64,000 nt of DNA from DASVBE01 sp963770375 (GCA_963770375.1 CAVYPM010000028.1:372001-436000), one strand, 5' to 3'; shown: positions 34,226-44,282, counted from the stretch's first letter. A program made the numbers and translations. The notes: generated by a model from the sequence alone, not told the origin.

Positions 34226-34493
34226 TGCGGAACAGACGGGGCAATACGCCTTACCTGCGCTTTAACTGCTGAGGCCCCATGTGGCGGTTAGGCGACGCTC
34301 CTGCGTGCGGCCAGGTTTACCGTCGATATCAAGTCGTTACCGTTACAAAATATCTACCTGCGCTTTCTAACGGCTTTGGCGGCTAAACCCGCCGCCGAGG
34401 GCCTATCGTCGGCATGCGGACCTCCAGCCCCGTGCGCCCCAGTGGCTGCCGGTCCCCACTTACCGACTGCCCAGACGTGAGATTGGGGAACCG
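34226..34493. other. Intergenic region with a 12-bp direct repeat
   Basis: TACCTGCGCTTT occurs at 34252-34263 and again at 34355-34366. The region around 34330-34370 is AT-rich (GTTACAAAATATC) and probably carries the promoter of the secreted S8-like gene. No gene seen. Confidence 0.35.
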
Positions 34494-37400
34494 ATGCCGC
34501 AGGTATCGGCTCGAGGGATCGTAGCTGCGGCCATGACGGCCGGGGTCGTCCTCGCAAGCGCAGGAATGGGGTCCGCCGCGGCGGCCCAGAGCACACCGGC
34601 CGCTGCGTCACAGCGGACCGCGCGGATCATCATGGTCCTGCGGAATCAGCATGGGCACATGACGATGGCCGCGCACGCGTCGGCTAATCACAGCTCCCAG
34701 GCGCCGCTGATCGCGCACGCGCGCAGCGTCGGCGCCCGTAACCTGCACGGCTTCGGCCTGATCAACGCGGTGGCCGCGACGGTCACCCCGGCGCAGGAGG
34801 CGAAGCTGGCCGCGGACCCGTCCGTGGCGCACATCTTCCCCGACCTGCCGGTGACCGCCGGGCCGTCGGAGAAGCAGCAGATCAGCAAGACCGCCAAGGG
34901 CACCGCACCCACGGCCGCGTCGCTGAGCCAGATCTGCCCGACCGACCCGAGCAAGCCGCTGCTCGAGCCCGAGGCGCTGCAGCTCACGCAACACCGCGTT
35001 CCTGGACCCGTCCACCCCGCAGGCGCAGAACATCGTGACCGGCACGGGCGTCACGGTCGGCTTCATCGCCGACGGCCTCGACATCAACAACCCGGACTTC
35101 ATCCGGGCCAACGGCCAGCACGTGTTCATCGACTACCAGGACTTCTCCGGTGACGGGCTGGCCGCGGTGACCGGCGGCGCCGAGGCCTTCGGCGACGCCA
35201 GCTCGATCGCCGCGCAGGGCCGCCAGGTCTACGACCTGTCCAACTTCGTGAACCCGGCGCACCCGCTGCCGCCCGGCTGCAACATCACCGTCCGCGGCAT
35301 GGCCCCGGGCGCGAGCCTGGTCGGGCTGAAGGTGTTCGGCAACGCCCACACCGCGCCGACCTCGCGCTTCATCCAGGCCATCGACTACGCCGTGAACGTG
35401 GACCGACGTCGACGTGCTGAACGAGTCGTTCGGCGGCAACCCGTTCCCGGACAACGGCGACGACCCGATCTCGCTGGCCGACAAGGCCGCGGTGGACGCG
35501 GGCGTGACCGTGGTGTCCAGCACCGGTGACGCCGGCACCAACGGCACCATCGGCACGCCGTCCAGCGACCCGTTCGTGATCTCGGCGTCGCCGGCACCAC
35601 GACGTTCCGGTCGTACATCCAGACCACCAACGCCGGCGCGCAGCTGTCCAACGGCACCTGTCGTCAGCAACAACATCTCCGGCCTGAGCTCCGGCGGCAT
35701 CACCCAGCAGGGCCGCGTCCCCGACCTGGTCGCCCCCGGTGACCTCGGCTGGGCCCTGTGCACGCCGGACCTCGACGCTGTACGAGGAGTGCACCGACGA
35801 CGCGGGCGACCCGTCGCCGATCCAGGACTTCGGCGGCACCAGCCAGTCGTCGCCGCTGACCGCGGGTGAGGCGGCCCTGGTCATCCAGGCCTACGAGAAC
35901 ACCCACCACGGCGCCAGCCCGTCCCCGGCGCTGGTCAAGCAGATCATCACCGGCACCGCCAGCGACCTGGACCACCCCGCGTTCGAGCAGGGCTCCGGCC
36001 TGATCAACTCGCTGGCCGCGGTCCAGGCGGCGGAGAGCTGGCAGGACGGCAACGGCGCGCCGGCCGCGGTCGGCGCCAGCCTGGTCAGCACCCCGACCCA
36101 GCTGACCGCCGTCGGCCAGCCCGGCGCGGCGACGGTGCAGCGGCTGACCGTCCGCAACGTGAGCAACCACCCGGAGATCGTGCACGCGACCACCCGGACG
36201 GTTGGCCGCGTCGTGAGCAGCGTCAACGGCCACGGACACGCTGAACACCGCGACCTCGCCGGCGTTCATCGACGCGTTCGGGATATCCCGGAGCTTCGTG
36301 GAGGACCACTTCACGGTGCAGCCGGGCGTTGACCGGCTGGACGTGTCCAACGCGGCGTCGCTGCCGAGCGGGTTCTCGATCCGGGTCATCCTGCTCGACC
36401 CGAGCGGCACGTACACCGCGTACTCCATCCCGCAGGGCTTCAACAACTTCTCGCACGTGGACGTCCACCACCCGGTGGCGGGCCGGTGGACGCTCATCTC
36501 GGCCGCGTCGACCTCGTCGGGCTTCAACGGCCCGGTGCTGTTCAACGTGACGCAGTCCGACTTCACCAGGGTGGGCGTAGTGGCCCCGCTGGTGCAGAGG
36601 ATCCCCGCGGGCGGGACCGGCACCTTCGTGGTGGCCGCCCGGGCTGCCCAGCGAGCCCGAGCGACGTGTCGGCCTCGGTCCAGCTCACCAGCAATGACGC
36701 CAGCGCGTCGGTGCCGCTGACCCTGCGGGCGGTGATCCCGCCGCGCAACACCTCGTTCACCACCACGATCACCGGCGGCAACGGCCGGCAGCAGCTCGGG
36801 CCGGCCCAGACGAACATCTACTACCTGGATGTTCCGCGCGGGGCCAGGGACGTGACCGCCAACTTCACGTTCCAGGACCCGAACCAGGTGGTGCTGGCCA
36901 CGCTGACCGCGCCGGACGGGCAGGTGTACTCGTTCAAGAGCAACACCTTCCTCGACGACGCGGGCAACCTGAACCTGGTTAACGGCCTGACGATCATCCG
37001 GCGGGACCCGCAGCCCGGCAGATGGGTGCTGTCCCTCGACGTGACCAACCCGGTCAGCGGCGGGGAACTGAGCCAGCAGGCCACCGTGCAGGTGCGGTAC
37101 AACTCGGTGCGGGTGCGTGCCACCGGCCTGCCGAACTCGGCCGCGACCAGGCTGGCCGCGGGCACCCCGGTGAACGTGCCGGTGCAGGTGACCAACACCG
37201 GGACCCTGCCGCTGACGTTCTTCGCCGACCCGCGGCTGAACACCCAGGGCACGCTGTCGCTGGACGAGCTCACCGGGAACGCCACGGTGCCGCTGCCGAT
37301 GCCCGCCGGGATCATCCCGCAGTGGCTGGACCCGACGGAGACCACGCAGTTCGCCCTGTCCGTGTCGGCCGACCAGCCGGTCAACGTCGACATGAACTAC

Positions 37401-37967
37401 AACTCGGGTGAGCCGGAGCTGTACGCCCCGGCCGCCGGGAACCCCACGGTCGACAAGGTGTCCGCGGCTCAGGTGTCCCCGGGCATCTGGACCACGAACA
37501 TCGGCCAGAACGGGCCGTTCAGCGGGCCGGCCCCGGCCGGCACGGCGCAGCTGTCGGCCACGGCCGTCGGCAGCCTGTTCGACCTGAACGCGAGCTCGAC
37601 CACGGGTGACATCTGGACGGCCGGCGTGTCCGCTCAGAGCGCCGCGCTCAGCGCCGCGGTGGTCAAGGAGATCAAGGCCAACTCGCGGGACGCCTCCATC
37701 GTCCTGCACGGCGGCCGGATCCACCTGGGCCACGGCGGCCAGGTGAAGTCGGCTTCGGCCAAGGTGAGCCCGGCGGACACCCCGCCGCCGCCCACCGGGC
37801 CGATCACCCTGAACCCGGGCGAGACCGGCACGATCACCGTGACGATCACGCCGTCCGGCGACCCGGGGACCGTGGTGCGCGGCACGCTCTACATCGATAA
37901 CTTCGACTTCTTCACCGATGGCGGAGACGAGCTGGTGGCCCTCCCGTACACCTACACGATCAAGTAG
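34494..37967 (+). pseudogene. Large secreted S8 (subtilisin-like) peptidase homologue, about seven frameshifts
   Basis: About 1,150 residues across three frames. In order: a signal peptide (AAMTAGVVLASAGMGSAAAA), an I9-like propeptide (RIIMVLRNQHGHM, ending DPSVAHIFPDLP), the catalytic domain with the Asp motif GVTVGFIADGLDINNPDF, the middle CNITVRGMAPGASLVGLKVFG, DVLNESFGGNPF, and the Ser motif GGTSQSSPLTAGEAALV. Long beta-rich C-terminal domains follow, including RDVTANFTFQDPNQVV and a last GETGTITVTITPSG domain. The normal His motif (HGTHVAG) is not seen; SSIAAQGRQVYDLSNFVN stands in its place. Breaks lie near 34992, 35401, 35588, 35659, 35778, 36237 and 36648. Likely exported. Confidence 0.78.
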
Positions 37968-37980
37968 CAGTCAGCGAGAA

Positions 37981-38020
37981 AGCGGCGGGCGCCGGGCCAT
38001 GTGGCCCGGCGCCCGCCGCT
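37981..38020 (+). terminator. Strong hairpin terminator after the S8-like gene
   Basis: AGCGGCGGGCGCCGGGCC-ATGT-complement: a perfect 18-bp stem 13 nt after the stop, followed by TGCGTAAAAAAA. Confidence 0.8.
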
Positions 38021-38032
38021 TGCGTAAAAAAA

Positions 38033-38064
38033 CCGGGTGTCGGGTTCCGGCGCCCGGCACCCGG
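38033..38064. terminator. Second hairpin next to the terminator
   Basis: CCGGGTGTCGGG, 8-nt loop, CCCGGCACCCGG: a 12-bp stem with one wobble pair. The gap from here to 38355 is non-coding and AT-richer than average (38070-38220), with no gene seen. Confidence 0.5.
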
Positions 38065-38355
38065 TCGTGGGTTCAATATTGTCACCGTAACGCCGTAGTA
38101 ATCCCATTTTCGGGGAAAAACTGCACGTCGCGCGCGGTTATCACGCGCTGCTGATTGCTTGTCAGCCGAGCGTTAACCGATCTTGACTCACGCGTATCTG
38201 GAGTCCCAGAGGATTTTTAACGGGATACGGCAGCGGGGGCGCGGGCCGGCTGCCAGCGCGGCGACCGGAGCGCCAGGTGATGGCGCTCCTGAGGGGATGC
38301 CCCGCCATGACTCAAGGGTGATCTCGCTGTGACGTTCGGTCTAGCCGGCCGGGGT

Positions 38356-38361
38356 TAGTGT
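38356..38361 (+). promoter_or_regulatory. -10 box for a leaderless transcript
   Basis: TAGTGT, 6 nt upstream of ATG 38368. Confidence 0.4.
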
Positions 38362-38367
38362 GGCGGC

Positions 38368-39012
38368 ATGAACCGCCGGGATGACCGCCAGTGGGCCAGA
38401 CCCGCCGCCCCGGGGGACGCTGGCCCTGGTGGTCCGGACGTCGTACAGCAGGGTGACCGGTGGGCCCGTGGGCCGGCCTTCGCCGCCGGGCTGGCCGCGG
38501 TGGCCCTGGTGCTCGGCGTGGGCGTGGGGTACGCGGTCGGGCGGAACCAGGCTCCCAGCCGCCGGCCGTGGCGCCGTCGGCGAAGGGCAGCACGGCGTCG
38601 GCGGCGTCGCGCGCCGCTCAGCCTGCCGGAGCTGGGCCAGTCCGGTCAGCAGTGCTCCGAGCAGATCGGCCGCCGTCTCCAGCTTGGCGTGCAGGTGACC
38701 AACGAGTCGGCCAGCAGCGTGCGGCTCAGCAACGTGCGGGTGATCCTGCCGCTGGGTGGCCTGAAACCGACCGCGCACGCCTGGGGCACCTGCGGGCAGC
38801 TTCCCGGGTCGCCCAACCCGCAGGCGACCCTGGTCTCGGCGGGCGGCAGCGCCTGGTTCACGGTCACGTTCCGGGTGCTGGAACGCTGCCCGGGGGCGCT
38901 CCCGGTGCGGTTCCTGCTCAGCTACGACCGGGGCGGCAGCACCAAGACGGTGCGCCTGCCCGGCTTCGTCGACCTGGGGCACGTCCCGTACAGCGGCTGC
39001 CCCGTCATCTGA
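38368..39012 (+). CDS. Membrane-anchored extracytoplasmic protein of unknown function
   Basis: 214 residues. One membrane helix (about 36-57, FAAGLAAVALVLGVGVGYAVG) is followed by a strange Arg-rich stretch (RRPWRRRRRAARRRRRR). The alternative frame of that stretch reads PAVAPSAKGSTASAASRAA, a typical Ala/Ser linker, so two compensating frame errors near 38560 and 38622 are likely. The C-terminal domain (about 90-214) has LQLGVQVTNESASSVRLSNVRVILP and four cysteines (QQC, GTC, ERC, SGC), probably forming disulfides outside the cell. Family not recognised. Confidence 0.65.
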   Translation: MNRRDDRQWARPAAPGDAGPGGPDVVQQGDRWARGPAFAAGLAAVALVLGVGVGYAVGRNQAPSRRPWRRRRRAARRRRRRAPLSLPELGQSGQQCSEQIGRRLQLGVQVTNESASSVRLSNVRVILPLGGLKPTAHAWGTCGQLPGSPNPQATLVSAGGSAWFTVTFRVLERCPGALPVRFLLSYDRGGSTKTVRLPGFVDLGHVPYSGCPVI

Positions 39013-39065
39013 CCGGCCGCGCTGGCCGGACCTGGCCGGACCCGGCCGCACCGCAGGAGGACCCG

Positions 39066-39107
39066 ATGCCCGTAGACGCCGGCCGCACCAGCCGCAGGCC
39101 ACGGTGA
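39066..39107 (+). CDS. 13-codon leader ORF coupled to the nitronate monooxygenase-like gene
   Basis: ATG 39066 follows a perfect CAGGAGG ribosome site and encodes MPVDAGRTSRRPR. Its TGA overlaps GTG 39104 of the next gene (GTGA). Either it is a leader peptide, or it is the true N-terminus separated from the enzyme by a frame error. Confidence 0.35.
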   Translation: MPVDAGRTSRRPR

Positions 39108-40159
39108 GCTCCCCGCTGACCGGGCTGGGCGTGCCCCTCCCGCTGGTCGCCGCGCCCATGGCCGGCGGGCCGACCACGCCTGCGCTGGTCATCGCGGCGG
39201 GCCGGGCCGGCGCTCTGGGTTTCCTGGCGGGCGGCTACCTGGCGCCGGACGTGCTGGCCGGCCGGATCGCGGCCGTCCAGGAGGCCGGCGTGCCGTTCGG
39301 CGTGAACCTGTTCGCGCCGAACCCGGTGCCAGCCGTCCCGGCCGAGTTCCGGCGGTACGCGTCGGCCATCCAGGCCGAGGCCTCCCGCTACGGTGTGGAC
39401 CTGTCCGGGGCCAGCCCGGTCGAGGACGACGACCACTGGCGCGGGAAGATCGACGTCCTGCTGGCCAGCCCGGTCCCGGTCGTCACGTTCACCTTCGGCA
39501 TCCCCGGCCGGGACGTGATCGAGGCCTTGCGCGGCGTGGGGACGATCACCGGGCAGACCGTGACGTCGGCCGCCGAGGCGCGCCAGGCCGCCGATGCCGG
39601 CGTGGATCTGCTGGCCGTGCAGTCCGCGGAGGCCGGCGGCCACTCCGGCACGCTGACCCCGGCCCGTCCGGCGGCGGCGGTCCCGCTGCCTGAGCTCATC
39701 GCCGGGGTCCGCGCGGCCACGGATCTTCCGCTGCTGGCCGCTGGGGGGATCGCCACGCCGGGCGCCGTCGCCGCTGTGCTGCAGGCCGGCGCGTCCGCCG
39801 CGGTCGCCGGCACGGCGCTGCTGCTCGCGGACGAGGCCGGCACCTCCGCCGTCTACCGGGCGGCGCTGGCCGCCGCCCGGGAACTCAATCCCGCCGGGCC
39901 GCCCGGCCCGGCCACGGTCGTCACCCGTGCGTTCACCGGCCGCCCGGCCCGCGGCCTGGCCAACCTGTTCACCACCCGCTACAGCGCCGTGGCCCCGTCC
40001 GGCTACCCGGCCCTGCACCACCTGACCCGCCCCATCCGGGCGGCCGCCGCGGCCGCGGGCGACCCCAACCGGGTCAATCTCTGGGCTGGCACCGGCTTCC
40101 GGCACGCCACCGCGCAGCCCGCCGCCCAGATTCTCACCGCGCTGGCCAGCGGTCTCTGA
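39104..40159 (+). CDS. Nitronate monooxygenase / NPD-like FMN flavoprotein
   Basis: 351 residues. TIM-barrel FMN enzyme of the 2-nitropropane dioxygenase family: LVAAPMAGGPTTPALVIAAG, GALGFLAGGYL, PFGVNLF, VVTFTFGIPG, SAEAGGHSGT (active-site His region), LLAAGGIATPGAVAAVLQAGA (phosphate-binding Gly motif) and GTALLLADEAGTS. It oxidises nitronates or related acids with O2, a detoxification role. GTG 39104 overlaps the small upstream ORF that carries the ribosome site. Confidence 0.88.
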   Translation: MSSPLTGLGVPLPLVAAPMAGGPTTPALVIAAGRAGALGFLAGGYLAPDVLAGRIAAVQEAGVPFGVNLFAPNPVPAVPAEFRRYASAIQAEASRYGVDLSGASPVEDDDHWRGKIDVLLASPVPVVTFTFGIPGRDVIEALRGVGTITGQTVTSAAEARQAADAGVDLLAVQSAEAGGHSGTLTPARPAAAVPLPELIAGVRAATDLPLLAAGGIATPGAVAAVLQAGASAAVAGTALLLADEAGTSAVYRAALAAARELNPAGPPGPATVVTRAFTGRPARGLANLFTTRYSAVAPSGYPALHHLTRPIRAAAAAAGDPNRVNLWAGTGFRHATAQPAAQILTALASGL

Positions 40160-40214
40160 TCGCGGTCCCGGATTGCCGGCCCGGATTGTCGGTGGGCCGT
40201 GGCACTTTCCTCAC

Positions 40215-40922
40215 ATGACCACACCAACCATGGACGCCGAAAAGAACGACGTCGAAAAGGTCACCGCCCACATCACGAGCAGCCTTGGCCCGCCCTGTGA
40301 ATGGTGGTGGCCGGGTGGCTGGCCCGGGGATATCGAAGCCGCGTTAGTCGACGCGGTTTTCTCGGCCCGTGCCGTCTACCGGTCGAAAAACGGCAAGGGC
40401 ATCTACGCGAACGTTGCCGCCTGGCGCGCCGGGCGGGACCGGACGGCCTGGTCGCTCGACGAGCTGATCGCCGAGATCGACGGCATCGGCATTGACGCCT
40501 GGGCCTTGCGCTTCGGCAACCGGCAGCACTCCCCCACCCGCCCGCCGTCAGCGCCGGGCGGCCCGTCCAAGGCCGCGGCCGTCCGGGAGGCCGCCGGGGC
40601 GCTTCGCAAGCAGGGAATCAGCACGGCGGACGGCATCGGCTTAGGCACTACCGAGGCCGCGCAACGCGTGCTGGCGGCCGTTCCGGGAATCGGCCGGGGA
40701 ACCGCTAACTATTTCCTGATGCTGCTGGGCGCCCCCGGAGTCAGGCCGGACCGGATGGTGCACCGTTTTCTGCGGGACGCGGCCGGGCACGCATTCTCAG
40801 ACGCCCAAGCCGAGAGCGCCGTTATCGCTGCGGCCGAGCGGCTCGGCGTCCAGCCGCATGTCCTCGGCCACGCGATCTGGCGCTACGAGAGCAGCAAGGC
40901 TGCCGACCCGCCCGGCCCGTAG
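40215..40922 (+). CDS. HhH-GPD-like protein related to endonuclease III, catalytic Lys replaced
   Basis: 235 residues. The C-terminal half has a helix-hairpin-helix VPGIGRGTANYFLMLLG followed by GVRPDRMVHRFL, the layout of base-excision glycosylases. The HhH Lys of endonuclease III (GRKTAN) is Gly here, while the Asp in RPDRM is kept. This fits a monofunctional glycosylase or a non-catalytic DNA-binding relative. There is no Cys cluster for a [4Fe-4S] site. The N-terminal half (WWWPGGWPGDIEAALVDAVFSARAVYRS) resembles the start of the HhH-GPD fold. Base use is slightly less GC-biased than its neighbours. Confidence 0.75.
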   Translation: MTTPTMDAEKNDVEKVTAHITSSLGPPCEWWWPGGWPGDIEAALVDAVFSARAVYRSKNGKGIYANVAAWRAGRDRTAWSLDELIAEIDGIGIDAWALRFGNRQHSPTRPPSAPGGPSKAAAVREAAGALRKQGISTADGIGLGTTEAAQRVLAAVPGIGRGTANYFLMLLGAPGVRPDRMVHRFLRDAAGHAFSDAQAESAVIAAAERLGVQPHVLGHAIWRYESSKAADPPGP

Positions 40923-41058
40923 ACGGCCAGTCGGCCTGATGGCGGGTAGCTGCCACCTAGTGCGTCGCTAACGCTGGGCCTGGGAGGGGCGCGCTATCAG
41001 CGATCCAGCGCCGATGCCGACAAGCCGCTTTGTCGCCCGGCCCTGCCAGGATGGGCGG

Positions 41059-41419
41059 ATGAAGCTAACCCGGACCATCCTCGTCCTGGACGCCGCCGAC
41101 CTGGACGCAGTGAGCTCCTTCTGGGCGGCCCTGCTCGGCGGCACCGTCCAGACCTCCGACGACTGGCACCAGATCACCGTCGACGGCCAGCCCCGGCTGG
41201 CGATCCAGCTCGCGCCCGACCATGTGCAGCCCCAGTGGCCCGGTGGTGTGCCCCAGCAGATGCACCTCGACCTGTACGTCGAGGACATCGCCTCCGCTCA
41301 CGAAGAGGCCGTCGGCATGAGGCGCCCGCCTCCTGCAGGCCGCCGAGGACCTCTCGGCCACAAGCGGCTACCAGGTCTACGCCGACCCGGCGGGTCACCC
41401 CTTCTGCCTCTGCTGGTAA
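41059..41419 (+). pseudogene. VOC (glyoxalase/bleomycin-resistance) family protein, one frameshift
   Basis: Starts MKLTRTILVLDAADLDAVSSFWAALLG with a central QMHLDLYVEDIASAHEEAVG, both VOC betaalphabetabetabeta landmarks including a metal-ligand His. The end RLLQAAEDLSATSGYQVYADPAGHPFCLCW is in the next frame. The break near 41325 is +1 and is repaired by one GC in AGGCGC. Small VOC proteins bind or modify small molecules through a metal site. Only 3 nt separate the stop from the DUF1330-like gene. Confidence 0.75.
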
Positions 41420-41422
41420 CCC

Positions 41423-41731
41423 ATGGCCGAGCCCTTGACCCTGTGCGTCCTGCTCTGGGCGCAACCCGGCGCCGAGGAGGCCCTGACCGCCTACGAGGAC
41501 CAGGTTCTCGCTCTGATCCCCGACTACGGCGGCAAGGTCATCAGGCGAGCCCGCAGCAGCGGCGCTGGCGGGTATCCCCGTGAGGTCCACCTCCTGGAGT
41601 TCCCCTCACCGCAAGCCCTCGACGCCTACACAGCCGACAGCCGGCGCCAGGCCCTGGCCGGCGACCGGGACCGCGCTATCGCCAGGACCGAGGTCATCGA
41701 GGTGGATCTCATCTCAGCCGGCCAGCGGTGA
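41423..41731 (+). CDS. DUF1330-like ferredoxin-fold protein
   Basis: 102 residues. The dimeric alpha/beta barrel pattern is visible: LTLCVLLWAQPGAEEALTAYEDQVLALIPDYGGKVIRRA, then VHLLEFPSPQALDAYTADSRRQALAG. The family has no assigned function. ATG 41423 lies 3 nt past the VOC stop, and a TIGR03086 gene follows 23 nt downstream, so these three small genes form one operon. Confidence 0.78.
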   Translation: MAEPLTLCVLLWAQPGAEEALTAYEDQVLALIPDYGGKVIRRARSSGAGGYPREVHLLEFPSPQALDAYTADSRRQALAGDRDRAIARTEVIEVDLISAGQR

Positions 41732-41754
41732 GTTCCTGATCCGGAGGACGTCTG

Positions 41755-42352
41755 ATGAGCATGGACATCGTGGACCTGGAAGGCGCCGCGCGGCAGCTGG
41801 GTGCGATGGTGGCCGGCACCGCGGACAGCGAGCTCGGCCGTCCGACGCCGTGCCCGTCGTACACGCTCGGGGACCTGATCGAGCACCTGGGGCGGATCGC
41901 GCAGGCGTTCGGCGGCGCCGCGGTGAAGGCAACCGGGCCGACCAGCGACCTGACGCCGGCCGGGGACGCGTCGCAGCTGGCCGGACGGGTGGCGGGCCAC
42001 GATTCCCGCGGACCTGGTGACCATGGCCCGTGCCTGGCGGGAGCCGGCCGCCTGGGAGGGGACGACCCGGATCGCGGGGTCCGACGGCCCGGCGGACATC
42101 ATCGGGCTGTCCGCGGCCAGCGAGCTGGTCGTGCACGGCTGGGACGTGGCCCGGGCCCGCGGCCAGAAGTACGACCCCGGCCCGGCGGCCATCGGCGCCG
42201 CGCGCCGGTTCCTGTCGCTGTTCGCCAGCCCGGACGCGCCCGCCGGGCCCGACGTGGCGTTCGGCCCGTCGCGGGAGGTCCCTGACGACGCGCCCGAGCT
42301 CGACCGCGTCGCCGCCCTGGCCGGCCGCGACCCCCGCTGGCCGGCCACCTAG
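41755..42352 (+). pseudogene. TIGR03086 (mycothiol-dependent, DinB-like) metal protein, one frameshift
   Basis: ATG with GGAGGACG upstream. Visible: PCPSYTLGDLIEHLGRIAQAF with the first metal His, then in the next frame ADLVTMARAWREPAAWEG and ELVVHGWDVARARGQ with the second His, ending ALAGRDPRWPAT. The break near 41997 is +1; adding one CG in CACGCG restores GHAIPADLVTMA. Proteins of this type use a divalent metal and mycothiol, as in maleylpyruvate isomerase. Substrate unknown. Confidence 0.75.
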
Positions 42353-42368
42353 CCCGGCCGGCCCGGCC

Positions 42369-44282
42369 TCAGCCCTCGCCTGCCAGCGCCACCAGCAGGT
42401 CGTTCAGCCGGCTGACGAAGTCCGCCGGGTCCTCGATCTGGGCCCCCAGCGTCAGCACCGCCTGGCTGTAGAGAACCTCGGCCCACTCCCCCAGGTGCGG
42501 GTCATCCACCGACGCATTCAGCCGGGCGATCAGCGGATGCTCCGGGTTGATCTCCAGGACCGGCTGGGCCGGCAGCCCATTGCCGCTGATCCGCCGCATC
42601 AGGCTCAGGCCGATCTCCGGCTCGTCGGGCACGATGCAGGCCGGCGATGTGGTCAGCCGGCTCGACACCCGCACCTCGTGGACCTTGCCGCCGAGCGCGT
42701 CCTTCAGCTTCGCGGTCAGCCCGGCGAACCCGGCCGCGGCCTCCTTGGCGGCCGCCGCGCCGTCCTCGCTGTCCTCGCCGCCGCCGAAGTCCGGCACCTC
42801 CTGGCCCGCCGACACCAGCCGTTTGCCGTCATGATCCTGCAGGCTGCTGGCCACCCAGTGATCGACCGTTTCGCCGAACAGCAGCACCTCGACGCCCTGC
42901 TTGCGGAACGTCTCCAGCAGCGGGCTGCTGGCCGCGGCCGCCGGGGTCGGCGCGAGCAGGTAGTAGATCTTCTCCTGCCCCTCCTTCATCCGGCCCACGT
43001 AGTCGTCAAGGGACACGTCAGCCTCGTCGCCCGCCGACCGGGTCGACCGGAACCGCAGCAGCTTCGCGATCTCCGCGCGGTTCGCGTAGTCCTCGGCCAC
43101 GCCCTCCTTCAGGACCGAGCCGAACTCCTTCCAGAACGCCGCGTACGTGGCCGGCTCGTCGCTGGCCAGGTCCTTCAGCAGCTTCAGGATCCGCTTCACC
43201 GCACTGGACCGGATGCTGTCCACCACCCGGCTGCTCTGCAGCAGCTCGCGGGACACGTTCAGCGGCAGGTCGGCCGAGTCGATCACGCCGCGGATGAAGC
43301 GCAGGTAGACCGGCATCAGCTGGCCGGTGTCCTCCATGATGAACACCCGCCGCACGTGCAGCTTGACGCCCCGCCGGGCGTCCGGCAGCCACAGGTCGAA
43401 CGGCGCACGGGACGGGATGAACAGCAGCAGCGTGTACTCGTAGGTTCCCTCGATCACCGCGTGCAGGTACGCCAGCGGCGCCGCGAAGTCGCCCGCGACG
43501 TGCTTGTAGAAGTCCTGGTAGTCCTGCTCGGACAGGTCGCTCTTGGACCGCGCCCACAGCGCCGACCCCTGGTTGACGGCCTGCTCCCCGCCGTCGCCCG
43601 CACCATCAGGGCCCTGTCCGCCGGCGCCGTCCTCCGCGGGCATGACGATCGGCAGGCTGATGTGGTCCGAGTACTTCTGGATGATGCTCTTCAGCCGGTA
43701 GCCGTGCAGCAGCTCATCCTCACCCTCGCGGAGGTGCAGCACCACATCGGTGCCGCGACCGTCGCGCTGGATGTTTTCTATGCTGTACGCGCCCTTGCCG
43801 TCCGACTCCCACCGCACCGCCTGGCCGGCGTCCAGGCCGGCCTTCCTGGTCACCAGCGTGACCCGGTCGGCGACCACGAAGGCGGAGTAGAAGCCGACGC
43901 CGAACTGCCCGATCAGCGCCGCGTCCTTGCGCTGATCACCGGACAGCGAGCGGAGGAACTCGCGGGTGCCGGACTTCGCGATCGTGCCGATCTGCTCGAT
44001 CACCTCGTCGCGGCTCATGCCGATGCCGTTGTCGCTGACCGTGATGGTCCGCGCGGCCTTGTCGAAGGCCACCCGGATCTGCAGCTTCTCGCCGTCCGCG
44101 GGGGCCAGCGAGGGCTCGGAAAACGCGGCGAACCGCAGCCGGTCAATGGCGTCGGACGCGTTCGAGATCAGCTCGCGCAGGAAGATTTCCTTGTTGCTGT
44201 ACAGCGAGTTGACCATCAGGTCCAGGAGCTGGACCACCTCGGCCTGGAACTGGTGGCTTTCGCGCTCGGCTTGCGTCGTCAT
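42369..44282 (-). CDS. htpG: Molecular chaperone HtpG (Hsp90)
   Basis: 637 residues, intact. The N-terminal ATPase has FLRELISNASDAIDRLR, VSDNGIGMSRDEVIEQIGTIAKSGT and GQFGVGFYSAFVVAD. The middle domain has LPLNVSRELLQSSRVV (catalytic Arg loop), and the C-terminal dimerisation domain ends LNDLLVALAGEG. ATP-driven folding chaperone of the cytosol. The charged linker (about residues 215-240, GAGGQGPDGAGDGGEQ) is Gly-rich. ATG 44282 is preceded by GGGGAGAG. Single gene, convergent with the TIGR03086 gene. Confidence 0.97.
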   Translation of the reverse strand: MTTQAERESHQFQAEVVQLLDLMVNSLYSNKEIFLRELISNASDAIDRLRFAAFSEPSLAPADGEKLQIRVAFDKAARTITVSDNGIGMSRDEVIEQIGTIAKSGTREFLRSLSGDQRKDAALIGQFGVGFYSAFVVADRVTLVTRKAGLDAGQAVRWESDGKGAYSIENIQRDGRGTDVVLHLREGEDELLHGYRLKSIIQKYSDHISLPIVMPAEDGAGGQGPDGAGDGGEQAVNQGSALWARSKSDLSEQDYQDFYKHVAGDFAAPLAYLHAVIEGTYEYTLLLFIPSRAPFDLWLPDARRGVKLHVRRVFIMEDTGQLMPVYLRFIRGVIDSADLPLNVSRELLQSSRVVDSIRSSAVKRILKLLKDLASDEPATYAAFWKEFGSVLKEGVAEDYANRAEIAKLLRFRSTRSAGDEADVSLDDYVGRMKEGQEKIYYLLAPTPAAAASSPLLETFRKQGVEVLLFGETVDHWVASSLQDHDGKRLVSAGQEVPDFGGGEDSEDGAAAAKEAAAGFAGLTAKLKDALGGKVHEVRVSSRLTTSPACIVPDEPEIGLSLMRRISGNGLPAQPVLEINPEHPLIARLNASVDDPHLGEWAEVLYSQAVLTLGAQIEDPADFVSRLNDLLVALAGEG

